Assembly: GCA_030635485.1 (NCBI GenBank)
Contig: DAOVYS010000191.1
Coordinates: 1-5,598 of the forward strand
Direction: 5' to 3'
Length of the DNA: 5,598 nt
DNA from: Pseudomonadota bacterium
GTDB lineage: Bacteria > Desulfobacterota > Desulfobulbia > Desulfobulbales > DAOVYS01
The position numbers were made by a program, and so were the translations under genes. Positions 1 to 5,215 of the stretch are shown here, piece by piece. The notes beneath the pieces were generated by a model. That model had not been told where the DNA came from and did not search any database. It saw nothing but the letters and a program-made list of their open reading frames with translations. Position 1 is the stretch's first letter, and every line of letters starts with the position of its first letter.

Positions 1-174
1 CTTATCGGCCCGAGTTGAGCTGGAACCGTTCAAGCGTCCGGATAGCCTCGTCAGATTCGTTGATTAAGCGACCGCCTATCCAGTCGCTCGATCGGCAATT
101 CCGCATAATAGGCTCCCCAAGTAAGCTTGATCCGCCGGTTATACGGAATTGCCGCTCAACTCGTGCCGTTAGGT
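1..174 (+). repeat. Branched inverted repeat resembling an integron attC site
   Basis: The outer arms 1-20 and 154-173 pair over 20 positions with two mismatches and one G-T pair; the core is CGAGTTGAGC (11-20) against GCTCAACTCG (154-163). Inside lie two further hairpins: 33-45 with 76-88 (GGATAG/CTATCC core), and 93-113 with 134-154 (CGGCAATTCCG/CGGAATTGCCG core). The right end, GTTAGGT at 168-174, fits the attC R' core GTTRRRY. The expected left partner RYYYAAC is imperfect (CTTATC at 1-6) and its first base lies outside the window. An attC in this orientation would close a cassette lying to the left. The alternative is a non-integron palindromic intergenic repeat. No ORF is evident here. 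Confidence 0.45.
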
Positions 175-220
175 GCTTTGTTCAATAAAACCGTGTAATA
201 TCTTTTACTAGACTTTAAGC

Positions 221-226
221 AAGGAG
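221..226 (+). promoter_or_regulatory. Ribosome binding site that fixes the serA start
   Basis: AAGGAG sits 8 bases before the ATG at 235. An in-frame GTG at 226 would extend the protein by three residues, but it overlaps this site, so it cannot be the start served by it. The ATG is preferred. Confidence 0.8.
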
Positions 227-234
227 TGACAATT

Positions 235-1419
235 ATGGAAAGATTCAGGATTAAGGTGCTTAACAAAATCGCGCCTGAAGGTTTAGCTCTTCTGGATGAC
301 CATTACAGTGTTGGTCCGGGTGAAGAGGATCCCCATGGAATTATTGTCAGGAGTTCCGCTGTCGATACCGACGACTTTTCCTCGCTTCTTGCAGTGTCAA
401 GGGCTGGAGCCGGTGTGAACAATATTACGGTCGACAAGGCTACTTCAAAGGGAATATGCGTGTTTAATACACCCGGCGCAAACGCGAATGCTGTTGCCGA
501 ACTCGTGTTTATAATGCTGGGGCTTGCTGCGCGTAATATTCATCAGGCTATTGATTTCTGCGGAGGGCTTGCAGGATTTTCGGATGATGAGATATCCCAG
601 CGGATAGAAGAGAGGAAATCATCGTTTCGAGGTTTTGAACTGGCAGGCAAAACTCTGGGGGTCCTGGGGCTTGGAAAGATCGGCCTCCGAGTCGCAAACG
701 GAGGAACGCTGCGCCGGATGAGGGTTATTGGTTTTGACCCGTTTCCAGCCATTGAAAACATTCATATGCTTTCTCCAACCGTTACAATTGCCCGGTCAAT
801 TGGAGAGGTGGTGCGGGAGGCCGATATCTTAAGCCTGCACATCCCTGTCAATGAAAAGACAAGGGGGTATGTAAATGATGAGTTGATTCGTCAGATGCCT
901 GAAGGAGCAATTTTAGTAAATTACGCCCGCGGACCTGTTGTTGATCATGATGCAGTGCTTAGAGCACTTAATGATGGCCGTTTAAGCGTATATGTCACTG
1001 ATTTTCCGATGTCTTCCATCTTAAATAATCCAAAGGTGATAGCCACGCCTCATCTGGGCGCCAGTACCGAAGAATCCGAGGAGCACTGTTCAAGCATGGC
1101 CGTAAAAGAGATGAAGGCCTATCTGGAATACGGCACCATTATCCGTAGCGTCAATTTTCCCACGGCAGAGTCGATCCTGTCGGACAGTGTTCACACCCGG
1201 CTTATTGTGATCAACCGGGATATTCCGGGTATGATCGGTTTTGCCTCACATGCAATCGGTTCCCATGGAATAAATATTGCCAGTTATCTCAATGAGAGTA
1301 ATGGAACCATCGGCTACAACATTATCGATGTCGAGAACCCGGTCCCTGACAATGTGCTGGCTGAAATCGAGGCCCATCCGGACGTGATTCGTGTACGTGC
1401 CATCTGCTTTGCGGGGTGA
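235..1419 (+). CDS. serA: D-3-phosphoglycerate dehydrogenase with ACT domain
   Basis: Predicted to oxidise 3-phosphoglycerate to 3-phosphohydroxypyruvate with NAD in the cytoplasm, the first step of serine synthesis. The protein has 394 residues, matching the short SerA type (one catalytic unit plus ACT) rather than the 520-residue type. An N-terminal substrate region contains NTPGANANAVAEL (78-90). The NAD-binding Rossmann fold has GLGKIG at 145-150 and a ribose-binding Asp at 168 (GFDPF). Catalytic Arg232 lies in NYARGPVVD and His273 in TPHLGAST. The ACT domain spans about 321-391 (INRDIPGMIG) and suggests serine feedback, as known in the family. The canonical catalytic Glu, expected 29 residues after the Arg, is replaced by Ser261 in a shortened loop (VTDFPMSSILNN). 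No serine-pathway neighbour is visible. Another 2-hydroxyacid dehydrogenase activity cannot be excluded. Confidence 0.9.
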   Translation: MERFRIKVLNKIAPEGLALLDDHYSVGPGEEDPHGIIVRSSAVDTDDFSSLLAVSRAGAGVNNITVDKATSKGICVFNTPGANANAVAELVFIMLGLAARNIHQAIDFCGGLAGFSDDEISQRIEERKSSFRGFELAGKTLGVLGLGKIGLRVANGGTLRRMRVIGFDPFPAIENIHMLSPTVTIARSIGEVVREADILSLHIPVNEKTRGYVNDELIRQMPEGAILVNYARGPVVDHDAVLRALNDGRLSVYVTDFPMSSILNNPKVIATPHLGASTEESEEHCSSMAVKEMKAYLEYGTIIRSVNFPTAESILSDSVHTRLIVINRDIPGMIGFASHAIGSHGINIASYLNESNGTIGYNIIDVENPVPDNVLAEIEAHPDVIRVRAICFAG

Positions 1420-1464
1420 TTGACGGTCGTTTAGTGTTTGTCCGGAAATGGCCTTTTTAGGGTT

Positions 1465-1565
1465 TAGGGATCAGGGGGCAGGGGTCAGCAAAAATAACAA
1501 AAAAATTAATTTATTACCCCGACCCCTGATCCCCGACCTCCCTGATCCCCGACCCCTGATCCCTA
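1465..1565. repeat. GC-rich inverted and tandem repeat (CCCCGACCCCTGATCCC type)
   Basis: The arm 1465-1487 pairs with 1543-1565 over 23 positions, with two mismatches and one G-T pair. On the right side the unit CCCCGACCCCTGAT occurs in tandem: 1517-1530, a variant with two extra bases at 1531-1546, and 1547-1560. CCCCGACCCCTGATCCC is therefore repeated exactly 30 bases apart (1517 and 1547). An A/T-rich loop (about 1488-1516) separates the arms. It could form a stable hairpin between transcription units, but it lacks a T tract, so it is described as a dispersed intergenic repeat rather than a terminator. Confidence 0.75.
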
Positions 1566-1619
1566 TCTCGATTTTCCTCACTTGACAGATTAGAGCCACA
1601 ATCTTACCAGTTTTAATAC

Positions 1620-1762
1620 AGGGTACCTTGAAAAATTGTCTTTTCGCCCAATCTCTGCGTTGTGACCAAAATTTTCTCCTCGGAATATCAACTATCTGCC
1701 TCCGGTAAAATTTTGGGTACGCCTTGATCTTGAACGAAAATCCTAATTTTTCAAGATACCCT
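1620..1762. repeat. Long imperfect palindrome, MITE-like
   Basis: The outer arms AGGGTACCTTGAAAAATT (1620-1637) and AATTTTTCAAGATACCCT (1745-1762) pair at 17 of 18 positions. Pairing continues with small bulges (TTTTCG against CGAAAA). It resumes in an inner arm, CCAAAATTTT (1666-1675) with AAAATTTTGG (1707-1716), perfect over 10 bp. The whole unit of about 143 bp is non-coding. This architecture is that of a non-autonomous palindromic element. No target duplication is evident at the ends. Confidence 0.65.
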
Positions 1763-1818
1763 TAAGTCTTTTGTTTTTAGCTGAAAATAAAATCAAATTA
1801 AGCAGTTAAACTAATAGG

Positions 1819-1948
1819 CTATGACATTTGATTTTATCAATGTCATTGGTTTCGGGTTCTAGGTTTATTTGAGTGGAACCTTGAACCGCAATCAACGGAT
1901 TTTATTGGGATTTTAATACTCAGGCAACCACAAAATCAATTGTCATAG
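1819..1948. mobile_element. MITE-like element with 17-bp terminal inverted repeats (copy 1)
   Basis: The ends CTATGACATTTGATTTT (1819-1835) and AAAATCAATTGTCATAG (1932-1948) are inverted repeats matching at 16 of 17 positions and enclosing a 130-bp non-coding unit. Just inside the left end, ATGACATT (1821-1828) pairs with AATGTCAT (1839-1846) to form a short hairpin. Three blocks of this unit recur in reverse orientation at 4545-4737. The right end lies 23 bases before the start codon of the lipoprotein gene, so it may contribute to that gene's leader or promoter. Clear target-site duplications were not found. Confidence 0.6.
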
Positions 1949-1971
1949 AGTACTAGTAAACGGAGAAAAAT

Positions 1972-3333
1972 ATGCGAATGACTGCTTTCAGGAAGTGTAA
2001 TTTACGCGGACCGTGCGTAGTTCTGTTGCTCCTTTCTTTTTCAATACTTCTTGTTTCCTGCGGAGGAATGGATCCAAGGAACGTGGAGGTGGAGCTTGAA
2101 GAAAGCGCTGTTGAACAGAAAATCACATCATATAGCCAGGCTCTCTCGGATCTTGGGCTGATGACCGAGGTATACGGCACTGGGGTAGTAAGAATACAGA
2201 GTGAAGATATCTCAGATCAGACAGGCACATCCGCATCAACCGGCGGTGAAATCCAGAGAAACATTACCGAGATCATGAAAAGCACTTTGAATTCGATTGG
2301 CGGTAATGTCATATTCATCGAGTACAATCCTTCCTATATCCAGAATCAGATGGTTACAGGTTATTCGAGCTTTGATAACAAGCTTATCCCGGACGTGGTT
2401 ATTACCGGTGGAATCACGGAATTTGACCGTGGTCTGGAAACAAGGGGTGAGGGGACCGATGCCTCTGCGGAATACGAGTGGAAAGGCGCCGGGTCTGATC
2501 TCCCTTCATCCAAGGTAGGTTTTGACTATAGTGACGGCAGCAAGGCGGGTAAGGCCCGGATCACCCTGGATTTTAACATGAAGGATTTTCAGACCTTGGC
2601 CGGCATTTCTAAAATGAATACAGTGAACAGCATAGAGGTGCACAAGGCGGTTCGTGAAAAGGAGCTCGGGATTACCATTTTCGGTCCGACATTCGGCATG
2701 AAGGGCAAAATCAAGAAGGTTCAGGGGCGTCACGAAGCAGTGCGTCTCCTGGTTCAGGCAAGCATGATTCAGATGGTGGGTAAATATCTCATCATGCCGT
2801 ATTGGAGACTGCTGGGTGACGATAATGAGCCTGACTCGATTGTTACCGGAATTCTTGAAAGACGGTACTACACCATGTCGGAAACAGACAGGCTTGTTAA
2901 TATTCAAGAATGGCTTTTTTTGCACGGGTATGATGTTGATTTGACAGGAATTTTTGATGCGAAGACCATGGCGGCCCTTCAACAGTTCAGACCGGGATTC
3001 AGTTCTAAAAGCATTGACCCTAAAATTTTTATTGACGTCTATATGACCATTCCTTTAAGTAATGCCACATTGGGCAGGCGGAATATCCTTGCCAATGCAT
3101 ATGCACAGACACAACCCGCTCCGGTTGCGTCGTCAGTGCCTGCTCCCCCTGTGCAACAGCAGGCTGCAGCGCCCGCGCAACAGGCAGCTCCTCCTCAGCA
3201 GCAATCTGTGGAACAGCAGGTTGCACAGCAGCCTCCTCCGCAGCCTGAAGCGCCTCCTCAAAAAGCAACCGTACAGAAGAGGGTAAAAAAATCCAAATCA
3301 ATCGGCCGGATGCTGACTGACGATGAATGGTAA
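1972..3333 (+). CDS. CsgG/HfaB-like outer-membrane lipoprotein with peptidoglycan-binding-like domain
   Basis: Likely a lipid-anchored outer-membrane protein, perhaps pore-forming as in curli CsgG. The N-terminus has a basic segment, a hydrophobic core (16-28) and the lipobox LVSC with Cys30; Gly31-Gly32 follow, with no Asp retention signal. Residues about 60-281 read like the CsgG fold by pattern: an SDQTG motif (81-85), VVITGGITEFD (142-152), a Gly-rich turn, ARITLDFNMKDF (195-206) and a helix ending in YLIMPYWRLL. Residues about 304-340 (NIQEWLFLHGYDV, TGIFDAKTMAALQQF) match the PG_binding_1 pattern, suggesting cell-wall contact. Residues 380-430 are Gln/Pro/Ala-rich and the tail 431-443 is basic. 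GGAG at 1962-1965 supports the ATG at 1972 over the one at 1978. It is first in a three-gene operon. The CsgG assignment is pattern-based and needs a profile search; FlgO-like proteins are the main alternative. Confidence 0.7.
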   Translation: MRMTAFRKCNLRGPCVVLLLLSFSILLVSCGGMDPRNVEVELEESAVEQKITSYSQALSDLGLMTEVYGTGVVRIQSEDISDQTGTSASTGGEIQRNITEIMKSTLNSIGGNVIFIEYNPSYIQNQMVTGYSSFDNKLIPDVVITGGITEFDRGLETRGEGTDASAEYEWKGAGSDLPSSKVGFDYSDGSKAGKARITLDFNMKDFQTLAGISKMNTVNSIEVHKAVREKELGITIFGPTFGMKGKIKKVQGRHEAVRLLVQASMIQMVGKYLIMPYWRLLGDDNEPDSIVTGILERRYYTMSETDRLVNIQEWLFLHGYDVDLTGIFDAKTMAALQQFRPGFSSKSIDPKIFIDVYMTIPLSNATLGRRNILANAYAQTQPAPVASSVPAPPVQQQAAAPAQQAAPPQQQSVEQQVAQQPPPQPEAPPQKATVQKRVKKSKSIGRMLTDDEW

Positions 3334-3730
3334 AATAGATGGATCGAGCCTGTTGATTCCGGCCTTGATTGCAGGGTTGAGTCTTCTTATTTCCGTGCCT
3401 GTTGCCTTGGGTGGCAATAAGGAGATGGTGGAAAAAAACGTGCGTGAACTGGACACGTTAAACCGGGAGGTCATACAGCAGATTCCGGAACTTCCCAGTG
3501 ACGGCCATGTTCGTGTCAAGGCCAGGATCACTCAAACAGGTGTGAAAAGAGAAATAGACATTCTACACACGGAGATCATACTGCCTGACAGTGTTGATAC
3601 GGCGACAACCACATCGACCTCCGTCATTGAACAGACAGAAGTTATTCCAACAGAGACAACTGAATCACAAGAAACCAGGAAACAGGAAATCAATTTTAAT
3701 GATCATCATCAGAAGGTCTCACCGAATTGA
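3323..3730 (+). CDS. Small exported protein of the envelope operon, unrecognised
   Basis: I do not recognise a family. The 135-residue product has a hydrophobic segment at about 9-29 (LLIPALIAGLSLLISVPVALG). This is most likely a signal peptide with an ALG/G cleavage site, or else a membrane anchor. A charged helical stretch (32-54, NKEMVEKNVRELDTLNREV) follows, then a short probable beta region (62-87, HVRVKARIT ... IDILHTEIIL). The tail is Thr/Ser/Glu-rich and low in complexity (92-120). The start ATG lies inside the last codons of the lipoprotein gene, an 11-base overlap in another frame with only a weak ribosome site, so translation is probably coupled. The mature N-terminus GNKE resembles that of the next protein (GNKK). 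It is probably a periplasmic partner of the lipoprotein. Confidence 0.7.
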   Translation: MNGKIDGSSLLIPALIAGLSLLISVPVALGGNKEMVEKNVRELDTLNREVIQQIPELPSDGHVRVKARITQTGVKREIDILHTEIILPDSVDTATTTSTSVIEQTEVIPTETTESQETRKQEINFNDHHQKVSPN

Positions 3731-3765
3731 TAAAAGCGGTTTTTTTGTGAGAAACGCAAACACAT

Positions 3766-3771
3766 AAGGGA
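3766..3771 (+). promoter_or_regulatory. Ribosome binding site of the LPP20-like gene
   Basis: AAGGGA lies 9 bases before the ATG at 3781 and 6 bases before the adjacent in-frame GTG at 3778. Both are workable. ATG is chosen as the stronger initiation codon; the difference is one residue. Confidence 0.55.
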
Positions 3772-3780
3772 ATATAAGTG

Positions 3781-4515
3781 ATGAGGATAAAAATAAGTGG
3801 CTTACTCGTGATGGCGGTCTGCCTGGTCGCCCTGATCCCGAACAGTTGGGCGGGGAATAAAAAAATTATGACAACCAGGGCTGCCAAGGTTTTGGCGGAG
3901 CGTGCCATTGTTGAATCGATTTACGGTCTGAAAGTGAGGTCTACGGAAGAAGTTCAGGACATGATTGCAGCCAATTTTTCAGGTAAAACCGAGTCCAAAA
4001 CGGCTGCCACTGTAAAAGGGATCAAAATCGAAGAGGTCACGTATGACTCGTCAAAGGATATTGCCAAGGCTACAGCCTCAATTGTCCTGGACACATTTAC
4101 AAATATTGACGGTCAGGAAATGAACCTTGGCGGGAAAACATTTCGCCGTGTCGCCTTTGCCACCTCCACCCCATCACAAGCCGGACCTATTCAGGCGTTG
4201 AGAGCAGCTGAACTTGATGCCTACAAGCAGCTTGCAAAGCGGGTTGTCGGGTTTACCCTTGAGAGTCAGACTACTGTGGAAAATTATATTTTGACTTCAG
4301 ACATTGTAAAGTCAAAGGTGTTGGCCACCATGTATATGGCCGAAGTGACCGAGTACGGTTGGGACGCTGAAGGTGATGCGTTCGTGAAAATGGTCTTAAA
4401 CGTTAAAGAAGTCGGCGATATTATCGGGTTGGACGTAATCGACGAGCAAGAGATCATCGAAGTTGAAGGGATGGGCGCGCAGACGGATGATTTCATGCAG
4501 GCCCAGCAGCATTGA
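3781..4515 (+). CDS. Periplasmic protein with two LPP20/FlgP-like repeats
   Basis: The 244-residue product begins with a signal peptide (1-24, core GLLVMAVCLVALI, cleavage after NSWA). There is no lipobox, so it is probably soluble in the periplasm. Residues about 139-208 fit the LPP20 pattern (also seen in FlgP and the N-domain of FlgT): ALRAAELDAYKQLAKRVVGF, then TLESQTTVENYIL, a short helix and a closing strand VKMVLNV. Residues about 32-105 repeat the layout: TRAAKVLAERAIVESIYGLKV, STEEVQDMIA, then KATASIVLD. The protein therefore looks like an internal duplication joined by a linker. The tail (221-244) is acidic and Gln-rich. It is last in the envelope operon, 50 bases after the small exported protein. 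In Vibrio, related proteins build outer-membrane rings around the flagellar motor; a similar ring or scaffold role here is inference. No flagellar gene is in view. Confidence 0.7.
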   Translation: MRIKISGLLVMAVCLVALIPNSWAGNKKIMTTRAAKVLAERAIVESIYGLKVRSTEEVQDMIAANFSGKTESKTAATVKGIKIEEVTYDSSKDIAKATASIVLDTFTNIDGQEMNLGGKTFRRVAFATSTPSQAGPIQALRAAELDAYKQLAKRVVGFTLESQTTVENYILTSDIVKSKVLATMYMAEVTEYGWDAEGDAFVKMVLNVKEVGDIIGLDVIDEQEIIEVEGMGAQTDDFMQAQQH

Positions 4516-4544
4516 TCGTTTATGTGTGGAAGATGACTCCTAAG

Positions 4545-4737
4545 ATCCGTTGATAGCGGTTCAAGGTTCCACGTTCAGGGTTCAGGGTTGAATAAGGAAA
4601 AATTCCGATCAAATTAAACCTTGAACCCGGAACCAATGACATTGATAAAATCGTAACCGATCACGGGGCAATAAGCACCGTTGAAAAACCCTCTGACTGT
4701 AAGGGGGGGGGATCGCTTACATAAAATCAAATGTCAT
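4545..4737 (-). repeat. Inverted, rearranged copy of the 1819-1948 element (copy 2)
   Basis: Three blocks match copy 1 in reverse complement: 4545-4572 with 1873-1900 (27 of 28), 4615-4652 with 1830-1867 (36 of 38), and 4721-4737 with 1821-1837 (17 of 17). Relative to copy 1 there is an extra segment at 4573-4614, containing GTTCAGG tandem units, and another at 4653-4720. The left end of this copy lacks the second terminal repeat and merges into the sequence just after the stop codon at 4515, so it is probably truncated. Confidence 0.8.
4645..4728. other. 68-base insertion bounded by 8-bp direct repeat
   Basis: ATAAAATC occurs at 4645-4652 and again at 4721-4728, with 68 unrelated bases between. 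Copy 1 of the same repeat has a single GATTTTAT (1830-1837) at the equivalent point. This is what an insertion with an 8-bp target duplication would leave; deletion between direct repeats in copy 1 is the alternative. The segment contains a run of nine G residues (4703-4711). No coding content or clear terminal inverted repeats are seen in it. Confidence 0.6.
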
Positions 4738-4755
4738 GACTGATAGGCGCAGGTT

Positions 4756-5061
4756 ATGGATAAAAAAAAGATAAGGGCGGAAAGGATAAAATATTTCATT
4801 CTGGGAATACTTGTGGTTTCCGGTCTTTTTCTGCTGACCGGCGCCTCTCTTGAAAACGCTACTCCAACACTCAATTTCGGCAGGTATCAGATATCGTCCT
4901 GGGGGACAAGTCTGGGTGAAAAAGGCGGCGCCATGGGAGTATTTATTGTAGACACGGTTTCCGGTGAGACCAAAACGGTTTATACGAGAATTTACGGTTC
5001 GCCCGGCAAAGGCAAAGTTATTAAAAATAATCTGAAAAAGCCTTTCAGCGCCATGCAGTAA
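4756..5061 (+). CDS. Small exported or membrane-anchored protein, unrecognised
   Basis: I do not recognise a named family. The 101-residue product has a basic N-terminus (DKKKIRAERIK) and one hydrophobic segment (13-29, YFILGILVVSGLFLLTG). A possible signal peptidase site follows LTGA (27-30). The remainder is short and looks beta-rich: FGRYQISSWGTS (41-52), GGAMGVFIVDTVSGETKTVY (57-76), then a basic Gly/Lys-rich tail. The strand plus DTxSGETK turn resembles a single beta-meander unit of a periplasmic protein. The ribosome site is weak (TAGG at 4744-4747, or AGG at 4751-4753). The gene starts 18 bases after the end of the right repeat copy and is followed by an intrinsic terminator, so it is probably its own unit or the tail of the operon upstream. 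Confidence 0.6.
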   Translation: MDKKKIRAERIKYFILGILVVSGLFLLTGASLENATPTLNFGRYQISSWGTSLGEKGGAMGVFIVDTVSGETKTVYTRIYGSPGKGKVIKNNLKKPFSAMQ

Positions 5062-5107
5062 TATTTTTTTATATATCTGCCCCGGCAAAGGTGGATTCAA
5101 TGCGAAC

Positions 5108-5155
5108 AAAGGCTACGAAGTAAATGGATTTTAACTTCGTAGCCTTTATTTGTTT
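5108..5155 (+). terminator. Intrinsic terminator after the small exported protein gene
   Basis: AAAGGCTACGAAGT (5108-5121) and ACTTCGTAGCCTTT (5134-5147) form a perfect 14-bp stem with a 12-base loop, followed by the T-rich stretch ATTTGTTTT. The stem also begins with A residues, so it could act on both strands. It separates the gene ending at 5061 from the one starting at 5216. Confidence 0.85.
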
Positions 5156-5160
5156 TCCGG

Positions 5161-5189
5161 TTGAGAATTTTATTCCAGATTTTTAAAGT
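5161..5189 (+). promoter_or_regulatory. Weak candidate sigma-70 promoter for the GIN-domain gene
   Basis: TTGAGA (5161-5166) and TAAAGT (5184-5189) are spaced by 17 bases, matching the consensus at 5 of 6 and 4 of 6 positions. The position between the terminator and the next gene is suitable, although the resulting leader would be very short. Confidence 0.3.
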
Positions 5190-5215
5190 TACAAAAAAGC
5201 AAGGAGGAGTTGACC

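Larger units (their letters stand above)
1420..1971. other. Repeat-rich intergenic region without a gene
   Basis: No credible coding frame is seen on either strand between serA and the envelope operon. The region contains three unrelated repeats at 1465-1565, 1620-1762 and 1819-1948, listed separately. Nothing recognisable is seen in the spacers 1420-1464, 1566-1619 and 1763-1818. No clear T-tailed terminator follows serA, and no convincing sigma-70 promoter was found upstream of 1972. Confidence 0.7.

Noticed and set aside
1517..1563. CRISPR-like short repeats
   Set aside because: The units are contiguous 14-16-base tandem repeats with no unique spacers, so this is not a CRISPR array.
2506..2982. 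158-residue open frame on the minus strand
   Set aside because: It lies wholly within the lipoprotein gene, has no ribosome site or recognisable domain, and is a shadow of the real frame.
3029..3301. Minus- and plus-strand open frames in the Gln/Pro-rich region
   Set aside because: CAG/CCT-rich coding sequence lacks stops in other frames. The products are low in complexity with no start signals.
3721..3747. Possible terminator between the second and third operon genes (ACCG ... CGGT then T7)
   Set aside because: The stem is only 4 bp with a 12-base loop. It is too weak to call, although some attenuation is possible.
5002..5091. CCCGGCAAAGG found twice (5002-5012 and 5081-5091)
   Set aside because: A single 11-base match, once in coding and once in non-coding sequence, is too short to support a repeat element.
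4717..5109. 130-residue minus-strand open frame opposite the small exported protein
   Set aside because: The plus frame has a credible signal segment and a terminator after it. The minus product has no recognisable features and runs into the repeat.
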